Shown: positions 9,509 through 18,873, counted from the stretch's first letter. The stretch: 64,000 nucleotides of DNA from Trinickia mobilis (GCF_017315705.1 NZ_JAFLRF010000014.1:62001-126000), one strand, 5' to 3'. Numbers and translations: made by a program. The notes: a model not told the origin generated them from the letters alone.

Positions 9509-10260
9509 CGCGCGCCCTCGCCGCTTTGGGCAGTCCGTGCGGCGAGCCGCTCGGTCGTGGTTTGCGCGACCTTGTCGCGCACGTAGTCGGGGGCGGCCAG
9601 TTCGGCAGGCACGGTGCGTCCCGCGCGATACGCGCGCAATGCCGCGAGCGCAACCGGCAGCGCGTGCGGCAGTGCGGCGCCGTCGACGATTTCCGCACGA
9701 GCAGCCACGCCGAGCCTCTCGCCGAACACCGCAGCCGCATTGCCGGCGAGCGTGAACAGGGCGTCGGGTGCCACGACCGTATCGGGCGTGCCTAGCGACG
9801 GCGGTACCACCACGCGCCACTCGCCCGCATCCCACGCGTAATCGGCCCAATAGACCTCCTCCATCCGCGCATCGAGCGCGGCCAGGACGCGCGTCACCGA
9901 CGGGCGGTGCAGGCGCGCGCCTTCCGCGCAAGCGAGCAACGTGCCGATGGGCACGACGGGCAGATCGAGGCCGAACGCCAGCCCCTGCGCGACACCGGTC
10001 GCAGTGCGCAGGCCGGTGAACGATCCGGGCCCGGCGCCGAACGCAATTGCGTCGCAATCGGCGAGCGTGAGTCCGGCTTCGTCGAACAATTCGCGCACGG
10101 CGGGCAGCACGCGGGTACTCGACACCGCCCCCGTTTCTTCATGGCGCACCCAGGTGCGGAGTTCCTCGGCCGAAGCATCGGCGGGCGAGTCGGAACAAAG
10201 CAGAGCGACCGAGCAGTATTCGGTCGACGTATCGAGAGCAAGCAGCACAGTTCGAGTCAT
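9505..10260 (-). CDS. tsaB: tRNA threonylcarbamoyladenosine synthesis protein TsaB
   Basis: A 251-residue ASKHA-fold protein that partners TsaD/TsaE for t6A37 of ANN-decoding tRNAs. LLALDTSTEYCSVAL (6-20) and FGAGPGSFTGLRTA (about 74-87) are the family signatures. It is the first gene of a four-gene overlapping unit. A good -10 (TACAAT) ends only 7 nt upstream of the ATG, suggesting a very short or absent leader. A YrdC-domain protein that may belong to the same pathway lies at 60482-61114. Confidence 0.93.
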   Translation of the reverse strand: MTRTVLLALDTSTEYCSVALLCSDSPADASAEELRTWVRHEETGAVSSTRVLPAVRELFDEAGLTLADCDAIAFGAGPGSFTGLRTATGVAQGLAFGLDLPVVPIGTLLACAEGARLHRPSVTRVLAALDARMEEVYWADYAWDAGEWRVVVPPSLGTPDTVVAPDALFTLAGNAAAVFGERLGVAARAEIVDGAALPHALPVALAALRAYRAGRTVPAELAAPDYVRDKVAQTTTERLAARTAQSGEGAR

Positions 10261-10267
10261 GCCCGAT

Positions 10268-10273
10268 ATTGTA
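10268..10273 (-). promoter_or_regulatory. Candidate -10 box of tsaB
   Basis: TACAAT on the minus strand, ending 7 nt before the tsaB ATG. The -35 region is weak (TTCGGC at 17-bp spacing). If used, transcription would start at or next to the start codon. Confidence 0.4.
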
Positions 10274-10493
10274 ATGCGGCGCCCCGCTCAGCCGAACCTG
10301 GTCCATTCGGCCGAGGCTCGCGGGAATACCCGCAGCCGCGGCGCAGCCCTGACAGACGATCGAGCGTCGCGCGGGCCCTGGCGTTTGGAAGAATCGCTCG
10401 AGCCGGCGCCCCGGCCTGCTTGCTATGATCGGCCGCCTCGATTCCATCTTTTGTCACGGAGGCGCAATGAACCACCCCCACGCTCACTTGCTT

Positions 10494-10538
10494 TGCATGG
10501 GACCGGAGTACCTGCTAAAGCGCTACTCCGGATCGACA
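10494..10538 (+). repeat. Dispersed ~45-bp palindromic repeat, copy A
   Basis: Starts TGCATGGG and ends TCGACA. The stem is CCGGAGTA (10503-10510) with TACTCCGG (10524-10531); the loop contains GCTAAAGCG. It shares start, end, stem layout and loop with the copies at 14576, 21357 and 25173. Unlike those it lies in a 5' leader and is not followed by a terminator. It appears to sit inside another GC-rich repeat (CACGCTCACTTGC before, TTCGCTGCCCCCTGGGGGC after). Confidence 0.8.
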
Positions 10539-10577
10539 CGTTCGCTGCCCCCTGGGGGCGGCCCTGCGGAAGGCATC

Positions 10578-10847
10578 ATGAGCAATATCGACGCACGCTT
10601 TTCACAAGCCCAGTCGGACGTACAGGAACTGCCCGAAAAGCCCGGCAACATGACGCTCCTGCGTCTGTACGCCCTCTTCAAGCAGGCAACCGAAGGCGAC
10701 GTGCACGGCGACAAACCGGGTTTCGCCGACATCGTCGGCAAATACAAGTACGAGGCATGGGCATCGCTCAAAGGCACGGCCCGGGACACGGCAAAGCAGC
10801 AATACGCGGAACTCGTCGACTCGCTGAAAAACGGCGAGCAGAGCTAA
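10578..10847 (+). CDS. Acyl-CoA-binding protein
   Basis: An 89-residue four-helix ACBP that binds long-chain acyl-CoA. KPGNMTLLRLYALFKQAT and KYKYEAWASLKG are the family signatures, with the conserved Tyr and Lys ligand contacts. The start MSNIDARF is the normal N-terminus and has AAGG 5 nt upstream. An in-frame ATG at 10467 with a better Shine-Dalgarno would add 37 residues encoded largely by repeat sequence; it is probably not used, or is a relic of the start before repeat insertion. Confidence 0.9.
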   Translation: MSNIDARFSQAQSDVQELPEKPGNMTLLRLYALFKQATEGDVHGDKPGFADIVGKYKYEAWASLKGTARDTAKQQYAELVDSLKNGEQS

Positions 10848-10873
10848 GACTGGCCTGGCGAACCGTCTGACCC

Positions 10874-10910
10874 ACATGTCTTGGCCACGCCCAATGCGGC
10901 TAAGACATGT
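10874..10910. repeat. 13-bp inverted repeat (hairpin)
   Basis: ACATGTCTTGGCC and GGCTAAGACATGT pair over 13 bp with one G-T pair and an 11-nt loop, 26 nt after the acyl-CoA-binding gene. There is no T-run, so it is not a standard intrinsic terminator. Confidence 0.6.
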
Positions 10911-10943
10911 CCCAAATTAGTGGCGCGCCGCAGCAAAAGTCCT

Positions 10944-10949
10944 TATAAT
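10944..10949 (+). promoter_or_regulatory. Candidate -10 box of rhlE
   Basis: A consensus TATAAT 310 nt upstream of the helicase ATG; no good -35 at 16-18 bp. It would give a leader of about 300 nt (10956-11258) with no open frame I trust. Confidence 0.45.
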
Positions 10950-11258
10950 GCAGCTGCGCTTCACTGACGGGTCGAGTTTTGAGGCTGTCGTGCAGCGCCT
11001 CGTAGCGTTTTGCTCCAATCTAGTTTAGAACCTGTCCCCTTCTGCCTAGGCCCAACGGGCCGTCTTGTACCAGGCTTGGCGGCAATGCCACTACCGGCGT
11101 TGACGCATCCGATACAGCTTCTAACGAAAGCTCGCCTTCATTATCGCGAGCTGCCCCCGTTTTTCGATTTGCTCGCGGCTCTCTGGCTCGCTGAATCCGA
11201 CGACTTGGGTAATGCCGATTGGCGCCGACGTTCCTAACCCTGTGTTTCAAGGATTCAC

Positions 11259-12827
11259 ATGACTTCGAGCAATACTTCCAGCCCGTTGAACGCCATCGCT
11301 GATCAGGTCTTCGGTTTGGATACCCCTCTCGCTGCCGCCGCTTCCGCGATGCCTGCCGCTCCTGCCGATTCCGCCGCGCCTGCCGGCCCGACCTTCGAGT
11401 CGCTTGGGCTGTCGCCGGAAATCTGCTCGGCGCTGACCGCCGCCGGTTATTCGGCGCCGACGCCGGTCCAGCAGCGCGCGATTCCCGCCGGCATCGCCGG
11501 ACGCGACCTGCTGGTGTCGAGCCCGACGGGCTCCGGCAAAACCGCTGCCTTCATGCTGCCCGCGATCGAGCGTTTCGCGCAGCTTCAAAAAACCCAGGCT
11601 TCGCAACCGCGCGAGCCGCGCGACCCCAACGGCGACCGCCGCGGCCGCCGTCCGCAGCCCGCCGCACGCCCGGGCCTCCTCGTCCTCACGCCGACCCGCG
11701 AACTCGCGATGCAAGTGACGACCGCCGCCTCGACTTACGGCAAGCACTTGCGGCGTCTGCGCACGGTCAGCATCCTCGGCGGCGTGGCCTACGGCCAGCA
11801 ATTGATGCTGCTCGCCAAGAACCCTGAAATTCTCGTCGCGACGCCGGGGCGTCTCCTCGACCACCTGGAGCGCGGCCGCATCGACCTTTCGCAACTGCAG
11901 ATGCTCGTGCTCGACGAAGCCGACCGCATGCTCGACATGGGCTTCATCGACGACATCGAGACGATCGTTGCAGCGACGCCCGCCACGCGCCAGACGATGC
12001 TGTTCTCCGCGACGCTCGACGGCAAGATCGGCTCGCTAACGAACCGTCTCTTGAAGGACCCGGAGCGCATCGAGATCCAGCAGCGCCTGGAATCCCGCAC
12101 GAACATCGCCCAGACCGTGCATTACGTCGACGACCGCGACCACAAGGACCGCCTGCTCGACCATCTGCTGCGCGACGCCGGCCTCGACCAGGCGATCGTG
12201 TTCACGGCGACCAAGAGCGACGCCGACCAGCTCGCCGGCAAGCTCGCCGACGCGGGCTTCGAATCGGCCGCGCTGCACGGCGACCTGCCGCAAGGTGCGC
12301 GCAACCGCACGATCCGCGCACTGCGCGAGCGGCGCGTGCGCGTGCTCGTGGCGACCGACGTCGCCGCCCGCGGCATCGACATCCCCGGCATCACGCACGT
12401 CTTCAACTACGATCTGCCGAAGTTCGCCGAAGACTACGTGCACCGCATCGGCCGTACCGGCCGCGCGGGCCGCTCGGGCATCGCAGTGAGCCTCGTGCAT
12501 CACGCCGAGCAAGGCGCGTTGAAGCGCATCGAGCGCTTTGTGCGCGCGCCGCTGCCGGTCAATGTGATCGAAGGCTTCGAGCCGCGCAAAGCGCCGCCGG
12601 CGAACGGCCGCGGCGGTTTCGGCGGCGGCCGCGGCCGTCCGGGCAGCGGCGACGGCCGGCGCCTTAGCGGCAATCGCGACGGCAAGCCGGGCAACGGCGG
12701 CTCGCGCGGCGGCAATGGCTGGAGCGGCAAGCCGTCGGGCGGCTCGCGCGAAGGTTTTGGCGGTTCGCGCGACGGCTACAGCGCGCGCCGCGGCGACGGC
12801 CCGCGCGGCGCGCGCCGCGGCAGCTGA
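11259..12827 (+). CDS. rhlE: DEAD-box ATP-dependent RNA helicase, RhlE type
   Basis: A 522-residue helicase. Q-motif region near 48-71, Walker A SPTGSGKT 88-95, DEAD 219-222, SAT 250-252, and HRIGRTGRAGRSG near 398-410. Residues 445-522 are a Gly/Arg/Ser-rich basic tail for RNA binding. RhlE-type helicases act in ribosome assembly and RNA decay and are often cold-induced. A short Arg-rich insert (about 115-138) separates motifs I and Ia. It ends with a strong terminator. Confidence 0.92.
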   Translation: MTSSNTSSPLNAIADQVFGLDTPLAAAASAMPAAPADSAAPAGPTFESLGLSPEICSALTAAGYSAPTPVQQRAIPAGIAGRDLLVSSPTGSGKTAAFMLPAIERFAQLQKTQASQPREPRDPNGDRRGRRPQPAARPGLLVLTPTRELAMQVTTAASTYGKHLRRLRTVSILGGVAYGQQLMLLAKNPEILVATPGRLLDHLERGRIDLSQLQMLVLDEADRMLDMGFIDDIETIVAATPATRQTMLFSATLDGKIGSLTNRLLKDPERIEIQQRLESRTNIAQTVHYVDDRDHKDRLLDHLLRDAGLDQAIVFTATKSDADQLAGKLADAGFESAALHGDLPQGARNRTIRALRERRVRVLVATDVAARGIDIPGITHVFNYDLPKFAEDYVHRIGRTGRAGRSGIAVSLVHHAEQGALKRIERFVRAPLPVNVIEGFEPRKAPPANGRGGFGGGRGRPGSGDGRRLSGNRDGKPGNGGSRGGNGWSGKPSGGSREGFGGSRDGYSARRGDGPRGARRGS

Positions 12828-12891
12828 TTGCCCGTATGAAGCCCTATTGACGAGGCGTTCGGCTCATCGATTCGCCTTCGTCTGACGAAAA

Positions 12892-12918
12892 GCCGGTGTT
12901 AGCGCACCGGTTTTTTTT
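12892..12918 (+). terminator. Rho-independent terminator of rhlE
   Basis: CCGGTG (12893-12898) pairs with CACCGG (12905-12910), followed by eight T. Confidence 0.9.
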
Positions 12919-12932
12919 CGCCCCGACCCATA

Positions 12933-12947
12933 TTTCACAATATGAAA
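12933..12947. promoter_or_regulatory. Inverted repeat 1 upstream of aceA (possible IclR-type operator)
   Basis: TTTCACAATATGAAA, a 5-5-5 palindrome in an AT-rich stretch. A second copy of the same form lies 84 bp downstream. The form TTTCA-N5-TGAAA resembles sites of IclR-family regulators; the regulator here is not known. Confidence 0.5.
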
Positions 12948-13015
12948 AAATTTTTTAAGTTGTAAAAAATCGTGCTGCGTGGCACAACGGCCCCAATTGC
13001 AAGATAGAAAACCTT

Positions 13016-13032
13016 ATTTCTCAATGTGAAAT
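13016..13032. promoter_or_regulatory. Inverted repeat 2 upstream of aceA (possible operator)
   Basis: TTTCTCAATGTGAAA inside ATTTC-N7-GAAAT, about 200 nt before the aceA ATG and close to the putative -10 TATAGT at 13081. Two matching sites suggest cooperative binding of one regulator. Confidence 0.5.
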
Positions 13033-13218
13033 AAAAAACATAAGCAATTGATTTTAAAGAAATAAAAATATCGGACAAAGTATAGTCGGCCGCTATGGCG
13101 CCTCCAGCGATTTGCCTAGACTCTTATATAAGACTGATCGGAACGAAGCGCCCCCGCCGAGTTTCGCCGCAAACAGATTTCCGACGATTCACCTCTATGG
13201 CAAACCAAGGAGCCCACC

Positions 13219-14526
<1,308 letters not shown>

Positions 14527-14575
14527 TTGACGCTTGACGCAAGCGATCGAATGCGGGCAGCGCTGCCTGCGGCGT

Positions 14576-14671
14576 TGCATGGGACTCGAGTAAGCGCTCT
14601 GCATGGGGCCGGAGTCAGTGCTGAAGCACTAACTCCGGCCGACAGCTAAAGCGCTAACTCGGGTCGACAGA
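14576..14671 (+). repeat. Nested pair of palindromic repeats, copy B
   Basis: The outer element begins TGCATGGGACTCGAGTAA (14577) and ends CTAACTCGGGTCGACAG (14670). Its loop is interrupted by a complete second element (14600-14644) with the same layout: TGCATGGGG, stem GGCCGGAGT / ACTCCGGCC, upper stem GTGC / GCAC with a TGAA loop, end CGACA. CT is present on both sides of the inner element. It lies between convergent aceA and uspA, just before a terminator. Confidence 0.85.
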
Positions 14672-14678
14672 AAGGGAA

Positions 14679-14710
14679 CGCGCCGGCACATCCGCCGGCG
14701 CGCTTCTTTA
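14679..14710. terminator. Intrinsic terminator between aceA and uspA
   Basis: CGCGCCGGC (14679-14687) and GCCGGCGCG (14694-14702) form a 9-bp stem followed by CTTCTTTA on the plus strand; probably serves aceA and partly uspA. Confidence 0.8.
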
Positions 14711-14773
14711 CGGAGCAGCGGGTCCTTGGTTCAAAAGCAAGAATGCGACGCACGAAATGCGCCACCTCGCTCA

Positions 14774-15208
14774 TCAGCGATACACGATCACCGGGATTTT
14801 CGTATGGGTCAGCACGCGCTGGGTCTCACTGCCGATCAAGAGGCTGCCGAGCCCGCGCCGTCCGTGCGACGCCATGAAGATCACGTCGCAGCCGCCGTGC
14901 TCCGCCGCTTCGATGATGCCGAGATACGGCGACGGATGCACGCTCGTCTGGCTCTCGCAGGCCACGCCGGCACGCCGCGCCGCCTCCTCGACATCCTGCA
15001 AGTGCTGGCGCGCTTCGCGCTCGCTGCGCTCCTGGAAATCGGCGGGCGGCTCGATCACGACCTCGGAAAACGGCGAGTACGGATATTGCGGCAAGCACGC
15101 ATAAGCGGTAATCCGCGCGCCGACCGATTGCGCCAAGTCGATCGCGCCGTCGATTGCCTTTTGCGACAGGTCGGAACCATCGGTCGGAACCAGGATGTGC
15201 TTGAACAT
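14774..15208 (-). CDS. Universal stress protein UspA family
   Basis: A 144-residue single Usp domain: starts MFKHILVPTDGSDLS, and the ATP-binding G-2x-G-9x-G(S/T) pattern lies in HGRRGLGSLLIGSETQRV near 115-132. ATP-binding Usp proteins modulate stress survival; the target is unknown. It is convergent with aceA and separated from the LysR gene upstream by 174 nt. Confidence 0.92.
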   Translation of the reverse strand: MFKHILVPTDGSDLSQKAIDGAIDLAQSVGARITAYACLPQYPYSPFSEVVIEPPADFQERSEREARQHLQDVEEAARRAGVACESQTSVHPSPYLGIIEAAEHGGCDVIFMASHGRRGLGSLLIGSETQRVLTHTKIPVIVYR

Positions 15209-15382
15209 GGCGCTCTCCGTCGTCGGCTGTCCTCGCTATCGGCTCGCGCGGCTGCATCCGCGGTCATACGCGCGTTCGCGCGGCCCTTCAAACCGATTGT
15301 AGTGCGCCGAAAAACGCCTCAAGGCGGGTTTGCGGGTCAGTCCGCATATCGGAAACCCGTGGCCGCTCGCGGCCATGAAGCG

Positions 15383-16285
15383 TCATTGCCAGTAGCTGGA
15401 ATGCTCGTACGTGTGTTTGAGGAAATCGAGAAACAAGCGCACGCGCAACGGCAAATGGCGCCGTTGCGGAAACACGGCGTGGATGCCGATCGGCGGCGCG
15501 GCAAACGCGTCGAGCACGCTGACGAGCCTTCCTGCGGCAATATCCGCGCCGACCTCCCACCAGGAGCGCCACGCGAGCCCGTGGCCTTCGAGGCACCATT
15601 CGTGCAGCACCGCGCCATCGGAGCATTCCATCGTGCCCGATACCTTGATCGACACGACCTTGCCGTCCTGCTGGAACACCCAGCCGCGCTGCTGATTGGC
15701 GCTCGCGCCGAGCGCGAGGCAATTGTGGCGGGCGAGATCGGCAAGCGTTTCGGGCATGCCGCGCCGCGCCAGATACTGCGGCGACGCCACGCACACGCGC
15801 CGGTTCTCCCCGAGCCGAAGCGACACCAGCGACGAGTCCGGCAATTCGCCGAGCCGCACGGCGCAGTCGAAGCCCTCGTTGACGAGATCGACCGTCCGGT
15901 CGGACAGATCGAGCGTAATCGACACGTCCGGATGCGCGAGCGTGAACGCCGGCACGAGCGGCGCGACATGCTTGCGCCCGAATCCGGCCGGCGCCGACAC
16001 GCGCAAATGGCCGCTTGCCTTCACGCCGCCCGCGGAGACGCTCGCCTCCGCGTTCTGCATGTCGTGGATGATGCGCTGGCAGTCTTCGAGGAAGGCCGAG
16101 CCTTCGAAGGTCAGCGTGAGCTTGCGCGTCGTGCGCACGAAGAGCTTCACGCCGAGCCGCTCCTCGAGCGCGTCGAGCCGCCGGCCGATGATCGCCGGTG
16201 CGACGCCCTCGGCCTGCGCGGCGGCGGAAAGGCTACCCTTGGCGGCAACGGCGACGAAGGTTTCGATCTGCTTGAAACGAGGCAT
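15383..16285 (-). CDS. LysR-family transcriptional regulator
   Basis: A 300-residue LTTR. The winged helix-turn-helix is residues 1-60 (FKQIETFVAVAAKGSLSAAA); the effector-binding domain starts near 90. It is divergent from the HAD gene, with a 151-bp AT-rich spacer, so HAD and possibly the aceB unit are likely targets. The effector is unknown. A LysR / HAD / aceB arrangement recurs in Burkholderia as far as I recall. Confidence 0.9.
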   Translation of the reverse strand: MPRFKQIETFVAVAAKGSLSAAAQAEGVAPAIIGRRLDALEERLGVKLFVRTTRKLTLTFEGSAFLEDCQRIIHDMQNAEASVSAGGVKASGHLRVSAPAGFGRKHVAPLVPAFTLAHPDVSITLDLSDRTVDLVNEGFDCAVRLGELPDSSLVSLRLGENRRVCVASPQYLARRGMPETLADLARHNCLALGASANQQRGWVFQQDGKVVSIKVSGTMECSDGAVLHEWCLEGHGLAWRSWWEVGADIAAGRLVSVLDAFAAPPIGIHAVFPQRRHLPLRVRLFLDFLKHTYEHSSYWQ

Positions 16286-16405
16286 GGGCGGGGACTGCGG
16301 CGGTCCAAAAAATAGTTACATAAAAATGTCGATGAACAGATTAGGGTGGTAAAAGTAAAAGATCAAGTGATGTTTCCGCGCTTTTTAAGTGCAAGCGATC
16401 ACTAA

Positions 16406-16411
16406 TACAAT
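16406..16411 (+). promoter_or_regulatory. Candidate -10 box of the HAD gene
   Basis: TACAAT 26 nt before the ATG at 16437; -35 is weak (TTTTAA at 17-bp spacing), consistent with a LysR-activated promoter. Confidence 0.4.
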
Positions 16412-16436
16412 TCGTCTCGACCTCTGATAGGAGCGC

Positions 16437-17210
16437 ATGGCAATGTCGGCCACAACGACACCCCTCCCCAAAGCAGTGATTTTCGACGCCTACGGCACGT
16501 TGTTCGACGTGCACTCGGTCGTCGCTGCGGCGGAGCAGATGTTTCCCGGCCACGGCGACGCGCTCTCGCAGTTGTGGCGGCAAAAGCAAATCGAATACAC
16601 GCAGTTGCGCACGCTGGCCGATCCGGCGGGCGCCCGCTATCAGCCGTTCTGGAACATCACGCTCGACGCGTTGCGCTACGCCGCACGCAAGCTCGGCCTC
16701 GATCTCGACATGCCAGGCGAAAAGCGCCTGATGGACGAATACGCGTGCCTGTCCGCCTATCCCGACACCGTGCCCGTGTTGCGCCGGCTGCGCGAGATGC
16801 GCCCGGGCGGCGAGCGCATCGGACTGGCGATCCTGTCCAACGGGAATCCGCAGATGCTCGACATCGCCGTGAAGAGCGCCGGCATGACGGGCCTCTTCGA
16901 CCGTGTGCTGTCCGTCGATGCGGTGCGCGCGTACAAGCCGGCTCCCGCCGCGTATGCGCTCGGTCCGCTGGCGTTCGGCGCGACGGCGCGCGACATCGTG
17001 TTCGTATCATCGAACGGCTGGGACGCCGCCGGTGCGGGCTGGTTCGGCTACACCACTTTCTGGATCAATCGCGCGGGCGCGCCCGCCGAAGAGTTGGGGG
17101 TGATTCCCCACGGCACGGGCGGCGGCATGGCCGACCTGCTCGATTTCATCGAAAACCTTGCGCCGCCCGACAAGAGTCCCGGCCGCAGCCGCCACAGCCC
17201 TGGCGGTTGA
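16437..17210 (+). CDS. Haloacid dehalogenase type II (HAD hydrolase)
   Basis: A 257-residue HAD-superfamily protein. Asp17 in FDAYGTLFDV is the nucleophile. LSNG (motif II) lies near 124-127 and FVSSNGWDAAGAGWFGY near 188-204 is the (S)-2-haloacid dehalogenase signature. The physiological substrate need not be a haloacid. The first ATG has AGGAG 5 nt upstream; a second ATG follows two codons later. It is 70 nt upstream of aceB. Confidence 0.88.
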   Translation: MAMSATTTPLPKAVIFDAYGTLFDVHSVVAAAEQMFPGHGDALSQLWRQKQIEYTQLRTLADPAGARYQPFWNITLDALRYAARKLGLDLDMPGEKRLMDEYACLSAYPDTVPVLRRLREMRPGGERIGLAILSNGNPQMLDIAVKSAGMTGLFDRVLSVDAVRAYKPAPAAYALGPLAFGATARDIVFVSSNGWDAAGAGWFGYTTFWINRAGAPAEELGVIPHGTGGGMADLLDFIENLAPPDKSPGRSRHSPGG

Positions 17211-17280
17211 GTCGACTCGAAGCGAGCATCCGCGCAATTTTTATCCGTACTTTGTCATCTGACCGACCAAGGAGCATCCC

Positions 17281-18873
17281 ATGGCGAACACGCTGTCGTT
17301 GCCGCAAGGCATGGAAATCACCGGTGCGATCCAGCCCGGTTTTGAAACGATCCTGACGCGCGACGCGCTCGAACTCGTCGCCAAGCTGCACCGCGCGTTC
17401 GAGCCGCGCCGACAGGCGCTCTTGAAGGTGCGCGCCGAGCGCACGAAGCGGCTCGATGCCGGCGAGCGCCCCGATTTCCTCAAGGAAACGCAGGCGATCC
17501 GCGACGGCGACTGGAAGATCGCGCCGCTGCCGAAGGATCTCGAATGCCGCCGCGTCGAAATCACCGGTCCGGTGGAGCGCAAGATGATCATTAACGCGCT
17601 GAACTCGGGCGCGGACGCTTACATGACCGACTTCGAGGATTCGAACACGCCGAACTGGGACAACCAGATCACCGGCCAGTTGAACCTGAAGGACGCCGTG
17701 CGCCGCACGATCTCGCTCGAGCAGAACGGCAAGTCGTACAAGCTCAACGACAAGATCGCCACGCTGATCGTGCGTCCGCGGGGCTGGCACCTCGACGAAA
17801 AGCACGTGACGGTCGACGGCCAGCGCGTGTCGGGCGGCGTGTTCGACTTCGCGCTGTTCCTGTTTCATAACGCGAAGGAACAGCTCGCACGCGGCACGGC
17901 GCCCTACTTCTATCTGCCGAAGATGGAAAGCCACGTCGAAGCGCGCCTGTGGAACGACATCTTCGTGATGGCGCAGGAGGCCGTGGGCATTGCGCGCGGC
18001 ACGATCCGCGCGACGGTGCTGATCGAGACGATCGTCGCCGCGTTCGAAATGGACGAAATCCTGTATGAGCTGCGCGAGCACAGCTCGGGCCTGAACGCGG
18101 GCCGCTGGGACTACATTTTCTCGGCGATCAAGAAGTTCAAGAACGACACGAATTTCTGCCTGGCCGACCGCGTGCAGATCACGATGACGGTACCGTTCAT
18201 GCGCGCCTATGCGCTGCTTCTCTTGAAGACCTGCCACAAGCGCCATGCGCCGGCGATCGGCGGCATGAGCGCGCTGATCCCGATCAAAAGCGACGAGCAG
18301 GCCAACGAGAAGGCAATGGCCGGCGTGCGTTCCGACAAGGCGCGTGACGCCGGCGACGGCTACGACGGCGGCTGGGTCGCGCACCCGGGCCTCGTGCCGA
18401 TCGCAATGGAAGAGTTCGTCAAGGTGCTCAGCGGCAAGCCGAACCAGATCGCCAAGCAGCGCGACGACGTGCTGGTGGCGGGCAAGGATCTGCTCGACTT
18501 CCGTCCGGAAGCGCCGATCACCGAAGCGGGCCTGCGCAACAACATCAACGTCGGGATTCACTACCTCGGCTCATGGCTCGCAGGCAACGGCTGCGTGCCG
18601 ATCCACAACCTGATGGAAGATGCGGCCACGGCTGAAATCTCGCGCTCGCAAGTCTGGCAATGGATCCGCTCGCCGAAGGGCAAGCTCGAAGACGGCCGCA
18701 AGGTCACGGCCGAACTCGTGAGCGAGCTGACCCAGATCGAACTGGAGAACGTGAAGAAGACCGTCGGCGGCGATACGAAGCCGTACGAGCGCGCGGCCGT
18801 CATCTTCCAGAAGATGTCGACGTCGGAACACTTCACCGAATTCCTGACGCTGCCGCTTTACGAAGAAATTTGA
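17281..18873 (+). CDS. aceB: Malate synthase A
   Basis: A 530-residue enzyme that condenses glyoxylate with acetyl-CoA to malate, completing the glyoxylate shunt begun by aceA. TDFEDSNTPNWDNQ (about 116-129) and VRPRGWHLDEKH (about 163-174) are the Mg2+/glyoxylate-site signatures. Length is typical of isoform A. AAGGAGCATCCC precedes the ATG. It follows the HAD gene and ends in a strong terminator. Confidence 0.97.
   Translation: MANTLSLPQGMEITGAIQPGFETILTRDALELVAKLHRAFEPRRQALLKVRAERTKRLDAGERPDFLKETQAIRDGDWKIAPLPKDLECRRVEITGPVERKMIINALNSGADAYMTDFEDSNTPNWDNQITGQLNLKDAVRRTISLEQNGKSYKLNDKIATLIVRPRGWHLDEKHVTVDGQRVSGGVFDFALFLFHNAKEQLARGTAPYFYLPKMESHVEARLWNDIFVMAQEAVGIARGTIRATVLIETIVAAFEMDEILYELREHSSGLNAGRWDYIFSAIKKFKNDTNFCLADRVQITMTVPFMRAYALLLLKTCHKRHAPAIGGMSALIPIKSDEQANEKAMAGVRSDKARDAGDGYDGGWVAHPGLVPIAMEEFVKVLSGKPNQIAKQRDDVLVAGKDLLDFRPEAPITEAGLRNNINVGIHYLGSWLAGNGCVPIHNLMEDAATAEISRSQVWQWIRSPKGKLEDGRKVTAELVSELTQIELENVKKTVGGDTKPYERAAVIFQKMSTSEHFTEFLTLPLYEEI

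Larger units (their letters stand above)
10261..10577. other. Divergent intergenic region tsaB / acyl-CoA-binding protein
   Basis: 317 nt that hold the tsaB -10, a plus-strand -10-like TATGAT (10424-10429), a strong ribosome-binding site GGAGG (10458-10462) followed by ATG at 10467, one copy of the dispersed palindrome (10494-10538), and a GC-rich GCCCCCTGGGGGC palindrome (10547-10559). The ATG at 10467 is in frame with the downstream gene. Confidence 0.7.
10848..11258. other. Intergenic region / long 5' leader of rhlE
   Basis: 411 nt with the hairpin at 10874-10910 and the TATAAT at 10944. The rest is a probable long untranslated leader of the helicase gene, which begins after CAAGGATTCAC. 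I see no riboswitch class I recognise. Confidence 0.5.
12828..13218. other. aceA upstream regulatory region
   Basis: 391 nt with the rhlE terminator, an AT-rich island (12931-13090) far below the local GC level, two like inverted repeats, and a -10-like TATAGT (13081-13086) without a clear -35. AAGGAG lies just before the aceA ATG. Confidence 0.6.
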
